In this document: positions 30,363 through 39,513 of the stretch, in pieces | Numbering within the stretch: position 1 is the stretch's first letter | How the letters are laid out: every line of letters begins with the position of its first letter | From: Acidovorax sp. 69 | Lineage (GTDB): Bacteria > Pseudomonadota > Gammaproteobacteria > Burkholderiales > Burkholderiaceae_C | DNA: 64,000 nucleotides | Direction: 5' to 3' | Assembly (NCBI RefSeq): GCF_002797445.1 | Contig: NZ_PGEP01000001.1 | Location: 4,030,501-4,094,500 of the forward strand | The notes under the pieces: model-generated | Databases searched by the model: none | The model's input: the letters and a program-made list of their open reading frames with translations, nothing else | Told to the model about the DNA's origin: nothing | Made by a program: the position numbers and the translations under genes

Positions 30363-33116
30363 TCAGGCCAGCTTGCCGTGGCACTGCTTGTACTTCTTGC
30401 CGCTACCACAAGGGCAAGGGTCATTGCGTCCCACACGAATGCCTTCCGGCAAGGCCTGGCCGACGGTCTGTGCATCGACCGTGGTCTCCACCTCACCCGT
30501 TTCGGTGGGGGCCGTGTAAGTGACGTTCGCAATGCTCTCGGCGCGGCTTTCCATGTCTTGTGCAGCTTGGTCGAGCTGCGCTGGAGACTGTACTTGCACG
30601 GTCATGAGGATCTTCGTGACCTCATTCTTGACCTGGTCGATGAGCTGACGGAACAGCTCGAAGGCTTCGCGCTTGTATTCCTGTTTAGGCTGTTTCTGGG
30701 CATAACCACGCAGATGGATGCCCTGGCGCAGGTAGTCGAGGGCGCTCAGGTGGTCGCGCCAGTTGGAGTCAAAGTTCTGCAGCAGCACGACACGCTCGAA
30801 CTGCGTGAAGTTTTCACGGCCCACCTGCTCCACCTTGGCATCGAACGATGCATGGGCAGCAAGCAACACCTTCTCCAGAATTTCGTCATCCGTGACGCTG
30901 TTGGCGCCCTGCACTTCCTGCTGCAACGCCAAGGAGACTTGCCATTCTTCGGCCAGCACCGTCTCCAGCGCCGGCAGATCCCACTGCTCTTCCACCGACT
31001 CGGCAGGAACGTACTGACGTACCAAATCGGTCATGCAGTCTTCACGCATGGCTGCGATCACGTCCGACAGGTCGGAGGCATCCAGAATGTCATTGCGCTG
31101 CTGATAGATCACCTTGCGCTGATCGTTGGCCACATCGTCGTATTCGAGCAGCTGCTTGCGGATGTCGAAGTTGCGGGCTTCCACCTTGCGCTGGGCCGAT
31201 TCGATGCTGCGGGTCACGATACCGGCTTCGATGGCTTCGCCGTCGGGCATCTTCAAGCGGTCCATGATCGCCTTGACGCGATCACCCGCAAAGATGCGCA
31301 TCAGTGAATCGTCCAGACTCAAGTAGAAGCGCGAGGAGCCGGGGTCACCTTGACGGCCAGAGCGGCCGCGCAGTTGGTTGTCGATGCGTCGGGATTCGTG
31401 ACGTTCAGTGGCAATGATGCGCAGTCCACCCAGGGCCTTCACCTTCTCATGGTCGAGCTTCCATTGCTCACGCAAGGCGTTGACCTTGGCAACGCGATCT
31501 GCTTCGGACAGACTTTCATCGGTCTCAATGGCTGCCACATCCTTTTCGATATTGCCACCCAGCACGATGTCGGTTCCACGGCCCGCCATATTGGTGGCGA
31601 TGGTGATCATGCCTTCGCGGCCCGCTTGGGCCACGATGTCTGCTTCGCGGGCATGCTGCTTGGCATTGAGCACCTGGTGCGGCAGACCTTCCTTGATCAG
31701 GAGCTGGTCGATGATTTCAGAGTTCTCGATCGACGTGGTCCCCACCAGCACAGGCTGACCGCGCTCGTGACACTCGCGGATGTCCTTGATGGCCGCTTCG
31801 TATTTTTCGCGCGTGGTCTTGTACACGCGATCGAGTTGATCGTCGCGCCTGCTTGGACGATTCGGGGGAATGACCGTGGTTTCCAGGCCATAGATTTCCT
31901 GGAACTCATACGCTTCGGTGTCGGCCGTACCGGTCATCCCAGCGAGCTTGCTATAGAGGCGGAAATAATTCTGGAAGGTGATGGAGGCCAGCGTTTGATT
32001 CTCGGCCTGGATGTTCACCCCTTCCTTGGCTTCCACGGCCTGGTGCAAGCCTTCGCTCCAGCGGCGGCCCGACATCAGGCGACCGGTGAACTCGTCCACG
32101 ATCACGATCTCTCCGTTTTGCACCACATAGTGCTGATCGCGGTGATACAGGTGATTGGCCCTGAGCGCCGCATACAGGTGGTGCATGAGCGTGATGTTGG
32201 CCGGGTCGTACACAGACGCACCTTCAGCAATCAAGCCCTGGCTGGCCAGGATGCGCTCTGCGCTTTCATGGCCCTGCTCGGTCAGGAACACCTGGTGCGT
32301 CTTCTCGTCCAGTGTGAAATCACCGGGCTTGGTCACGCCCTCGCCCGTGCGGGGGTCGGCTTCGCCCTCCTGGCGCACAAGCAGCGGGACCACCTTGTTC
32401 ATGGCCAGGTACGTGGTCGTATGGTCTTCAGCTTGGCCGCTGATGATCAGGGGCGTGCGCGCCTCATCGATCAGGATCGAGTCCACCTCGTCGACAATGG
32501 CAAAGTTCAGGCCCTGCTGCACGCGGTCTGCCGCCTCGTAGACCATGTTGTCTCGCAGGTAGTCGAACCCGTACTCATTGTTCGTGCCGTAAGTGATGTC
32601 GGCGCGGTAGGCCGCCTGTTTTTCCTCGCGTGGCATGTTGGGCAGGTTGATACCCACCGTCAGCCCCAGGAAGTTGTACAGGCGCCCCATCCACTGCGCG
32701 TCGCGATTGGCCAGGTAGTCATTCACGGTCACCACGTGCACACCCTTGCCCGACAAAGCGTTGAGGTAGACCGGCAGCGTTGCCGTCAATGTCTTGCCCT
32801 CGCCCGTACGCATTTCCGCGATCTTGCCGAAATGCAGCGCCATACCGCCGAGCAACTGCATGTCAAAGTGCCGCATCTTCATGATGCGCTTGGAACCCTC
32901 TCGAACCACCGCAAAAGCTTCGGGGAGGATGTCGTCCAGCGACTCGCCCTTGGCCACGCGCTCCTTGAATTCCTGCGTCTTGGCACGAAGTTGGTCGTCC
33001 GACAGCTTTTCGTAGTCGGGCTCCATCGCATTGATGCGGGTGACCGTCTTGCGGTATTGCTTGAGGAGCCGGTCGTTGCGGCTGCCGAATATTTTGGTGA
33101 GGAAGTTGGTGGCCAT
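30363..33116 (-). CDS. secA: Preprotein translocase ATPase SecA
   Basis: Motor of the Sec pathway that pushes unfolded proteins through SecYEG. It has 917 residues (E. coli 901). Walker A MRTGEGKT is at 102-109, the DEAD-type motif appears in [14 protein letters not shown], and the C-terminal zinc finger [14 protein letters not shown] that binds SecB is intact. It is followed by argJ and preceded by an M23 peptidase gene, a common Burkholderiales order. Confidence 0.98.
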   Translation of the reverse strand: MATNFLTKIFGSRNDRLLKQYRKTVTRINAMEPDYEKLSDDQLRAKTQEFKERVAKGESLDDILPEAFAVVREGSKRIMKMRHFDMQLLGGMALHFGKIAEMRTGEGKTLTATLPVYLNALSGKGVHVVTVNDYLANRDAQWMGRLYNFLGLTVGINLPNMPREEKQAAYRADITYGTNNEYGFDYLRDNMVYEAADRVQQGLNFAIVDEVDSILIDEARTPLIISGQAEDHTTTYLAMNKVVPLLVRQEGEADPRTGEGVTKPGDFTLDEKTHQVFLTEQGHESAERILASQGLIAEGASVYDPANITLMHHLYAALRANHLYHRDQHYVVQNGEIVIVDEFTGRLMSGRRWSEGLHQAVEAKEGVNIQAENQTLASITFQNYFRLYSKLAGMTGTADTEAYEFQEIYGLETTVIPPNRPSRRDDQLDRVYKTTREKYEAAIKDIRECHERGQPVLVGTTSIENSEIIDQLLIKEGLPHQVLNAKQHAREADIVAQAGREGMITIATNMAGRGTDIVLGGNIEKDVAAIETDESLSEADRVAKVNALREQWKLDHEKVKALGGLRIIATERHESRRIDNQLRGRSGRQGDPGSSRFYLSLDDSLMRIFAGDRVKAIMDRLKMPDGEAIEAGIVTRSIESAQRKVEARNFDIRKQLLEYDDVANDQRKVIYQQRNDILDASDLSDVIAAMREDCMTDLVRQYVPAESVEEQWDLPALETVLAEEWQVSLALQQEVQGANSVTDDEILEKVLLAAHASFDAKVEQVGRENFTQFERVVLLQNFDSNWRDHLSALDYLRQGIHLRGYAQKQPKQEYKREAFELFRQLIDQVKNEVTKILMTVQVQSPAQLDQAAQDMESRAESIANVTYTAPTETGEVETTVDAQTVGQALPEGIRVGRNDPCPCGSGKKYKQCHGKLA

Positions 33117-33253
33117 GCGAACAGGACCGCTTGTCCCGCTGCAATCAGCGCGCCAAGCGACCGAAATCCCTAAGATGAATTGAGTTCAGGTGGGTCCTTG
33201 GGCCGTGATTGCAAGCACTGCAAACCTGAGCCAAGAACACCGGACCCGCGATT

Positions 33254-34237
33254 TTACCTGCCCGATGCGGGCACTACTGCCCTGACACCCAACGCGGCGG
33301 GCTGTGCAGCCGCCACCTGGGCACTTGTGGACGAGCCACCAGCACTCAGGAATTTCTGGGGATCCTGAAAAACCCCTTGTACCAGCACCTCAAAATGCAG
33401 ATGAGGACCTGTCGAGCGCCCCGTCGTGCCAATTTCAGCAATCTTCTGCCCACGTCGCACGATGTCCCCTTGTTTCACCAGGGTGCGTGATGCATGGGCA
33501 TAGCGTGTCACCAACTGGTTGCCATGGTCCACCTCGATCATGTTCCCGTAGGCCGGGTGGTATTCCTGCGTCACGACCACGCCCCCTGCAGCCGCCAGAA
33601 TGGGGGTACCGGTATCAGCCTGAAAATCAAGCCCCGTATGCAGGGCAGACTGGCCGGAGATGGGATCTACGCGCCAGCCAAATCCGGAGCCCGCAGACCG
33701 TCCCGTGACAGGAGCATGGGTGGGCACCATTTTCTTGCGGATGTGCTGATCAAACAAACGGGACTCAAGCACCGTCATCAGGTCAACCCGCTGGTTGGTC
33801 AGGCGCTCCAGCTCATCCAGGGTGGACTGCAGTTCTTCCATGGACAGATTGTGCGCACTCACCAACACACCACCCCTGCCCTCGGCTTTCTGGATATCCG
33901 CTGGCGCCATACCCGCCAATCCGAGAACGCGGTCACCCAGGGATTCCAGCTGCACCATGCGGGCCTGCATCTCGCCCACGCGGCGCGCCATGGCGTCCAA
34001 ATTGGCCCGCATAAAGCGGTCACGCTCCGCGAACTCGTCCTTGACCACCAGCCGCACCAGCGAACCCACAATGGGCCATCCTTCCCGCGCCCCCTTCAAG
34101 AAGACCCAGTGATACAAGGTCGCGGCGACCAGCATGAGGCACAGCGAAACCGCCAACCCCGCAAGAAACAACCGTGTGCCAGACAAATGTATGGCCCGAC
34201 TGCGCGCCAGTCTCGCGTCCGTGATAATCAAATGCAC
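33254..34237 (-). CDS. M23-family (LytM) membrane-anchored peptidase
   Basis: Periplasmic endopeptidase or amidase activator of the LytM type. It has 327 residues: a membrane segment at 23-45, a helical region likely to form a coiled coil (about 75-160) and the peptidase at 183-292. The zinc motifs are intact (H200-x3-D204 and H279-L-H281), so it may be active rather than an EnvC/NlpD-type activator. A flexible Ala/Ser tail ends the protein. It is divergent from the DciA-like gene by 32 bases. Confidence 0.92.
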   Translation of the reverse strand: MHLIITDARLARSRAIHLSGTRLFLAGLAVSLCLMLVAATLYHWVFLKGAREGWPIVGSLVRLVVKDEFAERDRFMRANLDAMARRVGEMQARMVQLESLGDRVLGLAGMAPADIQKAEGRGGVLVSAHNLSMEELQSTLDELERLTNQRVDLMTVLESRLFDQHIRKKMVPTHAPVTGRSAGSGFGWRVDPISGQSALHTGLDFQADTGTPILAAAGGVVVTQEYHPAYGNMIEVDHGNQLVTRYAHASRTLVKQGDIVRRGQKIAEIGTTGRSTGPHLHFEVLVQGVFQDPQKFLSAGGSSTSAQVAAAQPAALGVRAVVPASGR

Positions 34238-34269
34238 TACGAATTCTCCACGCCCAAAGACGCCACACC

Positions 34270-34569
34270 ATGAGTCGCCGCCACTACGCTGTCACGTTGC
34301 AGCAAGCCAGCCAAGACAGCCCCACGCTGGCCAAGCTCACAGCGCTGACACGCGACTCCAGTGATCGGCTCCGGGCCATTGAATTGCTGATTCCAGCAGC
34401 GCTACGACCAGCCATCCAGGCAGGCCCCATCGACGGGGACAGCTGGTGCCTGCTGGTCAAGAGCAACGCGGCGGCAGCAAAAATACGCCAACTGCTGCCT
34501 GCATTGCAGGCGCATTTGCGCAGCCGGGGGTGGGAGGTTAACGCGATTCGCCTGAAAGTTCAAACCTAA
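34270..34569 (+). CDS. DciA-like protein (DUF721)
   Basis: A 99-residue protein that fits the DUF721 family by size, by the central helix-strand pattern (DGDSWCLLVKSNAAAAKIRQLLPALQ region) and by location beside secA and the M23 gene. DciA proteins load or assist the replicative helicase DnaB in bacteria without DnaC. The family is short and diverse, so the call rests partly on context. The start directly follows CGCCACACC, with no clear Shine-Dalgarno sequence. Confidence 0.72.
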   Translation: MSRRHYAVTLQQASQDSPTLAKLTALTRDSSDRLRAIELLIPAALRPAIQAGPIDGDSWCLLVKSNAAAAKIRQLLPALQAHLRSRGWEVNAIRLKVQT

Positions 34570-34615
34570 CAACCAGTGTCAGATCCAGGGAATGCGAAAG
34601 AAGAAGAGAAGAAAA

Positions 34616-34691
34616 TGGTGCCGGTTGTCGGAATCGAACTGACGACCTACCGCTTACAAGGCGGGTGCTCTACCAACTGAGCTAAACCGGC
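34616..34691 (-). tRNA. tRNA-Thr (anticodon TGT)
   Basis: A 76-base tRNA including an encoded CCA. The seven-base acceptor GCCGGTT/AACCGGC is perfect, the D-arm is GCTC/GAGC, the anticodon loop is CTTGTAA and the T-loop is TTCGATT. There is one mismatch in the anticodon stem (C-T at its outer end) and one in the T-stem (A-C). It lies alone between the DciA-like gene and sspB. Confidence 0.93.
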
Positions 34692-34741
34692 GAAGTCCGA
34701 ATTTTATCTTGTAAATTCTGCCAAAAAATCCAAAACGACTA

Positions 34742-35269
34742 CTATTTAACGCGTTTGAGCGCAGGCCGCGTACCGCCCGAAGCAGGGGGAGGCCGGGGCG
34801 CATCGCCTCCCGCATCCTTGTTGCCGTCATCCACCCCTACCAGCTGGACCACACGGTCTTCTGATGACTCTGGATCAACCGCCATGGACTCAGAAGGCGC
34901 GGAGGCATTGGCCAGCGCCACGGTCACATCGCCGCCAGCAAGCATGTCCACGGGCGGAGGGAACGCCATACCCTGGCCATTTTCACGGGCGTAAATGGCA
35001 ATCACACGACCCACTGGCACCAGTATCTCGCGTGGTTTGCCGCCGAAACGGGCCTTGAATTCAATGAAATCATTGCCCAATTGCAACGCACTGGTCGCAT
35101 CAAAACTGATGTTCAGAACGATCTCGCCATCCTTCACATACTCCCGTGGCACCTGTACGGAATCGTCAACGCGCACCGCCACGTAGGGCGTCAGCCCGTT
35201 GTCGGTACACCACTCGTACAAAGCACGAATGAGATAAGGGCGCGTTGAGGTCGATTCCGGTGCGGTCAT
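34742..35269 (-). CDS. sspB: ClpXP adaptor SspB
   Basis: Delivers ssrA-tagged proteins to ClpXP. It has 175 residues: a folded substrate-binding domain (about 1-115), an acidic and Pro-rich linker, and a C-terminal ClpX-binding tail RPALKRVK that closely resembles the E. coli tail. ATG 35269 gives the usual MTAPESTSTRPYL start; ATG 35281 would add four residues. It is downstream of sspA, as in most proteobacteria. Confidence 0.95.
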   Translation of the reverse strand: MTAPESTSTRPYLIRALYEWCTDNGLTPYVAVRVDDSVQVPREYVKDGEIVLNISFDATSALQLGNDFIEFKARFGGKPREILVPVGRVIAIYARENGQGMAFPPPVDMLAGGDVTVALANASAPSESMAVDPESSEDRVVQLVGVDDGNKDAGGDAPRPPPASGGTRPALKRVK

Positions 35270-35317
35270 GAATATGGGCAACTGCGATGGGTAAAGAGAA
35301 CGTCAGCAGGCCGCAAA

Positions 35318-35929
35318 TTACTTGCGCATGACCTTTTCGGACGGGGTCAACGCCTCGATGTAAGCGGGACGCGAGAAGATGCGCTCGGCATACTTGAGCA
35401 GCGGAGCCGCATTCTTGCTCAGGTCGATGCCGTAATAGTCGAGACGCCACAACAACGGGGCAATCGCAACATCCAGCATCGAGAAGTTATCACCCAACAT
35501 GTACTTGTTCTTGAGGAACACAGGGGCCAGCTGGGTAAGACGATCGCGGATATGCGCACGTGCTTTTTCCAGCGCCTTTTCGTTGCCCTTGGTCGCACGC
35601 GACTCCAGCGTGTTCACATGCACGAACAGCTCTTTCTCGAAGTTCAGCAAAAACAGTCGCACACGTGCACGGTCCACCGGGTCGCCGGGCATCAACTGAG
35701 GATGGGGGAAGCGCTCGTCGATGTACTCGTTGATGATGTTCGACTCGTACAAGATCAGGTCGCGCTCCACCAGAATGGGCACCTGACCATACGGATTCAT
35801 CACGCTGATGTCTTCGGGCTTGTTGTACAGGTCCACATCGCGGATTTCAAAGTCCATGCCCTTTTCGAACAGGACAAAACGGCAGCGGTGGGAAAAGGGA
35901 CAGGTCGTACCCGAATAAAGCACCATCAT
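35318..35929 (-). CDS. sspA: Stringent starvation protein A
   Basis: RNA polymerase-associated protein with a glutathione S-transferase fold. It has 203 residues. The thioredoxin-like half starts MMVLYSGTTCPFSHRCRFVL and keeps the cis-Pro segment GQVPILV; the helical half follows. It is in the conserved petABC-sspA-sspB order and is separated from petC by a terminator. Confidence 0.96.
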   Translation of the reverse strand: MMVLYSGTTCPFSHRCRFVLFEKGMDFEIRDVDLYNKPEDISVMNPYGQVPILVERDLILYESNIINEYIDERFPHPQLMPGDPVDRARVRLFLLNFEKELFVHVNTLESRATKGNEKALEKARAHIRDRLTQLAPVFLKNKYMLGDNFSMLDVAIAPLLWRLDYYGIDLSKNAAPLLKYAERIFSRPAYIEALTPSEKVMRK

Positions 35930-35944
35930 GGTGGGAGGCTCCTA

Positions 35945-35984
35945 AAAATCAAAAGAGTGGGACGCCAAAAGCGCCCACTCTGCA
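35945..35984 (-). terminator. Intrinsic terminator after petC
   Basis: AGAGTGGG and CGC face GCG and CCCACTCT with a one-base bulge (35955-35982). On the minus strand it is followed by TTTTGATTTTTAG. A smaller hairpin (35999-36014) lies between it and the petC stop. Confidence 0.75.
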
Positions 35985-36031
35985 AAAAAAACCATACGCA
36001 CCCCGGAGGGTGCTTTTGATGGATCTGGCGT

Positions 36032-36793
36032 TTACTTGATGTCCTTCCAGAAGGCCGCGTTCAACCTCCAGGCAATGACGGTGAACACACCCAAGAAAAT
36101 CAGCACCCAAACGCCCACGCGCCAACGGATGTTCTGTGCAGGCTCGCCCATCCACTGCAGGTAGTTCACCAGATCGCCGATGTTCTGATCAAACTGCAGA
36201 GGAGTCATGCTGCCTGGCGAGATTTGCTCCCAACCCTTGAACACCTGGGTCTTGTGGCCATGGCTTTCATGCTCTTCAAACACCGGGCGGCGATCACCTT
36301 GCAGCTGCCACAGGACATGGGGCATGCCCACGCTGGGGAACACGAGATTGTTCCAGCCCGTCGCCTTCGTTTCGTCACGGTAGAACGTGCGCAGGAACGT
36401 GTACAGGTAGTCCGCGCCCGTACCACCATGCCCTGCACGCGAGCGCGCAATCACGGTCAGATCAGGCGGATTGGCACCGAACCATTCCTTGGCCTGCTTC
36501 GGATCAATCGAGGCCTTCATGGTTTCACCCACCTTGTCGGTCGTGAACAGCAGGTTGTCTTTGATCTGCTGCTCGGTCAAACCGATGTCACGCAGACGGT
36601 TGAACCGCATGTAAGCCGCAGAGTGGCAGCTCAGGCAATAGTTGACGAACACCTTGGCACCGTTTTGCAGCGACGCCAGGTCATTGGTCTTGTTGGGCGC
36701 CTTGTCCCAGGCAATGGTGTCGGCACCAGCAGCATGGGCCGCACCGGCTGCCAAGCCCACAGCGGCGATCAACGTGAGGATGATTTTCTTCAT
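36032..36793 (-). CDS. petC: Ubiquinol-cytochrome c reductase, cytochrome c1
   Basis: Haem c subunit of the bc1 complex; passes electrons to cytochrome c in the periplasm. It has 253 residues: signal peptide 1-22, haem motif CLSCH at 53-57, and a C-terminal membrane anchor (about 228-245). It is the last gene of petA-petB-petC. Confidence 0.97.
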   Translation of the reverse strand: MKKIILTLIAAVGLAAGAAHAAGADTIAWDKAPNKTNDLASLQNGAKVFVNYCLSCHSAAYMRFNRLRDIGLTEQQIKDNLLFTTDKVGETMKASIDPKQAKEWFGANPPDLTVIARSRAGHGGTGADYLYTFLRTFYRDETKATGWNNLVFPSVGMPHVLWQLQGDRRPVFEEHESHGHKTQVFKGWEQISPGSMTPLQFDQNIGDLVNYLQWMGEPAQNIRWRVGVWVLIFLGVFTVIAWRLNAAFWKDIK

Positions 36794-36810
36794 TGTTGTT
36801 TTCTCCAGGC

Positions 36811-38226
36811 TCAGTGCGCCACAAAGGTCACACGGTCAGGCACGGGCTTGGTTTCACCAATGCGGCTCCACCAGGGCATCAGCAAGAAGAAGCCGAAATA
36901 GAACAAGGTACCAACCTGCGACACGCGCTCACCAATCGGTGACGGAGGCTGCACACCCAGGTAACCCAAGATCAGGAAGTTGATCACGAAGATACCGTAG
37001 AGGTATTTGTGCCAGTCAGGACGATAACGAATGGACTTCACGGGGCTGAAGTCCAGCCATGGCAGGAAGAACAGGATGATCACGGCACCGCCCATCACCA
37101 CAACGCCCCAGAACTTGGCGTCAATCGACAGCATCAGCAGCACAACCACCACCGCCGCACCCGCGATACCGGCCTTGATGAAGCTGGGCAGCTTTGCCTT
37201 GACCACGCCCAGACCGGCACCGGCCAGCACGCAGGCGATCAGGGCATACATCATCTCGCTGGTGATGGCACGCAGCATGGAGTAGTACGGCGTGAAGTAC
37301 CACACTGGGGCAATGTGTGCAGGCGTCTTGAGGGGGTCAGCCGGGATGAAGTTGTTGTACTCCAGGAAATAGCCACCGAACTCAGGAGCAAAGAACACCA
37401 CGGCCGTGAAAGCCATCAGGAACATGCTCAGTGCGAAGATGTCGTGCACCGTGTAGTAGGGATGGAAAGGCACACCATCGAGCGGCTTGCCATTGGCATC
37501 CTTGGGGGCCTTGGGACCCTTGATTTCCACACCATCAGGGTTGTTGGAACCCACATCGTGCAGCGCCAGCAAGTGAGCCACCACAAGACCCAACAACACC
37601 AGCGGTACAGCAATCACGTGGAAGCTGAAGAAGCGGTTGAGCGTAGCGTCACCCACCACGTAGTCGCCACGAATCAGCAGGGCCAGGTCGGGTCCGATGA
37701 AGGGAATGGCAGCAAACAGGTTCACGATCACCTGCGCGCCCCAGTACGACATCTGACCCCAGGGCAGCAGGTAGCCCATGAAAGCCTCAGCCATCAGACA
37801 CAGGAAAATGGCACAGCCAAAGATCCAGACCAGTTCGCGCGGCTTGCGGTAGCTGCCGTAGATGAGGCCACGGAACATGTGCAGGTACACCACCACAAAG
37901 AACGCCGAAGCACCCGTGGAGTGCATGTAGCGAATCAGCCAGCCCCAGGGCACATCACGCATGATGTACTCCACCGAAGCAAACGCCAGGCTGGCGTCGG
38001 GCTTGTAGTGCATGACCAGAAAGATGCCGGTCACGATCTGTATCACCAGCACGACCAGCGCGAGCGAGCCGAAGATGTACCAGAAGTTGAAGTTCTTCGG
38101 AGCGTAGTACTCCGACATATGCACCTTGTAGGCATCGAACGCCGTCGGGAACCGGTTTTCAAACCAGTTCGTGACTTTGGCGCCTGCCGAGGCGTTGGGA
38201 GAAATTTCTTTGAATTCGTGGGCCAT
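36811..38226 (-). CDS. petB: Ubiquinol-cytochrome c reductase, cytochrome b
   Basis: Membrane core of the bc1 complex with two b haems and both quinone sites. It has 471 residues. Haem ligands are probably H102, H116, H203 and H218. The Qo-site motif that is PEWY in most proteins reads PVWY here (307-310). About eight membrane helices are visible, and a C-terminal extension has extra helices. ATG 38226 is 12 bases after the petA stop; an upstream in-frame ATG at 38241 would begin before that stop and is less likely. Confidence 0.97.
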   Translation of the reverse strand: MAHEFKEISPNASAGAKVTNWFENRFPTAFDAYKVHMSEYYAPKNFNFWYIFGSLALVVLVIQIVTGIFLVMHYKPDASLAFASVEYIMRDVPWGWLIRYMHSTGASAFFVVVYLHMFRGLIYGSYRKPRELVWIFGCAIFLCLMAEAFMGYLLPWGQMSYWGAQVIVNLFAAIPFIGPDLALLIRGDYVVGDATLNRFFSFHVIAVPLVLLGLVVAHLLALHDVGSNNPDGVEIKGPKAPKDANGKPLDGVPFHPYYTVHDIFALSMFLMAFTAVVFFAPEFGGYFLEYNNFIPADPLKTPAHIAPVWYFTPYYSMLRAITSEMMYALIACVLAGAGLGVVKAKLPSFIKAGIAGAAVVVVLLMLSIDAKFWGVVVMGGAVIILFFLPWLDFSPVKSIRYRPDWHKYLYGIFVINFLILGYLGVQPPSPIGERVSQVGTLFYFGFFLLMPWWSRIGETKPVPDRVTFVAH

Positions 38227-38237
38227 GTCGTTCTCCG

Positions 38238-38837
38238 TCAAGCCTTCTTGTCTTCACCGATGATCAGGCGCGTATCGGTCAAGTACATGTGCGGAGGCAC
38301 TTCAAGATTGTCCGGTGCTGGCTTGTTCTTGAAGACGCGGCCCGCCATGTCGAACGTGGACCCGTGGCAAGGGCACAGGAAACCGCCCTTCCAGTCGTCG
38401 GGCAGCGAAGGCTGGGCACCGGGCTGGAATTTGTCCGAGGGCGAACAACCCAAGTGAGAGCAGATACCCACACCCACAAAAATTTCTGGCTTGATCGAAC
38501 GGGCTTCGTTGCGGGCGTACTCCGGCGTCAGCTCGGACGGCTTGCGCTCGGACTTGGGATCAGCCAGCTGCCCATCAAGCTTCGCCAGCTCTGCGAGCTG
38601 CTCGGGGGTGCGCTTGATGATCCAGACGGGCTTTCCGCGCCACTCCACAGTGACTTTTTCTCCGGGTTTGAGGGCGGAGATATCCACCTCAACAGCAGCA
38701 CCAGCAGCTTTGGCGCGCTCAGAAGGCTGGAAAGTACTCACGAAAGGAACGGCGGTTGCCACGCCGCCCACCGCACCAGCACATGCTGACGTGATGATCC
38801 ACGTCCGCTTGCTGGAGTCGATTGGAGTGTCACTCAT
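38238..38837 (-). CDS. petA: Ubiquinol-cytochrome c reductase, Rieske iron-sulfur subunit
   Basis: Rieske [2Fe-2S] protein of the bc1 complex. It has 199 residues. The N-terminus [14 protein letters not shown] is a Tat-type signal anchor with KR in place of RR. Cluster ligands are C126 and H128 (CSHLGC) and C155 and H158 (CPCHGS); C131 and C157 can form the disulfide. It heads the pet operon, with a TTGAAA/TACAAT promoter about 44 bases upstream. Confidence 0.97.
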   Translation of the reverse strand: MSDTPIDSSKRTWIITSACAGAVGGVATAVPFVSTFQPSERAKAAGAAVEVDISALKPGEKVTVEWRGKPVWIIKRTPEQLAELAKLDGQLADPKSERKPSELTPEYARNEARSIKPEIFVGVGICSHLGCSPSDKFQPGAQPSLPDDWKGGFLCPCHGSTFDMAGRVFKNKPAPDNLEVPPHMYLTDTRLIIGEDKKA

Positions 38838-38880
38838 GGGGATCCTCGATTGATCATCGCTAGATTGGGGTCAACCGCGA

Positions 38881-38910
38881 ATTGTAGCGGAGTGAAAATG
38901 GTTATTTCAA
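38881..38910 (-). promoter_or_regulatory. Putative sigma-70 promoter for petABC
   Basis: On the minus strand, TTGAAA (38910-38905) and TACAAT (38886-38881) are 18 bases apart, placing transcription start near 38874. Confidence 0.6.
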
Positions 38911-38924
38911 ACTGGGTGACTGTC

Positions 38925-38952
38925 TTGACAGGGCATCGTACTGAGCAATACT
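38925..38952 (+). promoter_or_regulatory. Putative sigma-70 promoter for mscL
   Basis: TTGACA (38925-38930) and AATACT (38947-38952) are 16 bases apart. The mscL start codon is at 38985. Confidence 0.6.
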
Positions 38953-38984
38953 CCAGCATCAACGTTCACACAAGGAGCAACAAC

Positions 38985-39419
38985 ATGGGAATGATGCAAG
39001 AGTTCAGGGAATTCGCGGTCAAGGGCAACGTGGTGGACCTTGCAGTGGGCGTCATCATTGGCGGCGCATTTGGCAAAATTGTGGATTCGGTGGTGTCCGA
39101 CCTGATCATGCCGGTGGTGGGCCTGGTCTTCGGAAAACTCGACTTTTCCAACCTCTTTGTGGTGCTCGGCCCAGTGCCAGCGGGCACGTTGCAGACACTG
39201 GACGCACTCAAGAAAGCCGGCGTGCCCGTGTTTGCCTACGGCAACTTCCTGACGGTGGCCGTCAACTTCATCATTTTGGCGTTCATCATCTTCATGATGA
39301 TCAAGCAGATCAACCGCATCAAGCGCGAGAGCCCTGCAGCCGCAGCACCCGAGGTGCCCGCAGCTCCCGCTGAAGACATCGTGCTGCTGCGCGAGATCCG
39401 CGACAGCCTCAAGCGCTGA
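38985..39419 (+). CDS. mscL: Large-conductance mechanosensitive channel
   Basis: Pentameric emergency valve that opens when membrane tension rises on osmotic downshock. It has 144 residues. The N-terminal amphipathic helix [20 protein letters not shown] is followed by two membrane helices (about 15-45 and 80-105), and the cytoplasmic helix ends in [16 protein letters not shown] 38985 has AAGGAG eight bases upstream. It is divergent from petA and followed by a terminator. Confidence 0.97.
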   Translation: MGMMQEFREFAVKGNVVDLAVGVIIGGAFGKIVDSVVSDLIMPVVGLVFGKLDFSNLFVVLGPVPAGTLQTLDALKKAGVPVFAYGNFLTVAVNFIILAFIIFMMIKQINRIKRESPAAAAPEVPAAPAEDIVLLREIRDSLKR

Positions 39420-39452
39420 CCGTCCATCGGCAGGCACTGATCCTGCCCACCA

Positions 39453-39490
39453 ACGCCCGCATCGCTTTCGCCGCATGCGGGCGTTTTGGT
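39453..39490 (+). terminator. Intrinsic terminator after mscL
   Basis: Ten-base arms ACGCCCGCAT/ATGCGGGCGT (39453-39484), followed by TTTGGTTG. Confidence 0.75.
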
Positions 39491-39513
39491 TGATGGAGCA
39501 TGGTGACGGGCAC

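Noticed and set aside
31350..33173. A 607-codon open frame on the plus strand
   Set aside because: It lies fully antisense to secA and is caused by the GC-rich third positions of that gene. The product shows no known pattern.
33117..33253. Possible small RNA or gene between secA and the M23 gene
   Set aside because: No promoter, open frame or strong terminator is visible. Only an imperfect pairing of GGGTCC with GGACCC was seen.
35999..36014. Terminator for the pet operon at the small hairpin
   Set aside because: On the minus strand no T-run follows this stem. The larger hairpin at 35955-35982 has one and is the better candidate.
37009..38457. A 482-codon open frame on the plus strand
   Set aside because: It is antisense to petB and petA, His- and Gln-rich, and has no domain pattern or suitable start region.
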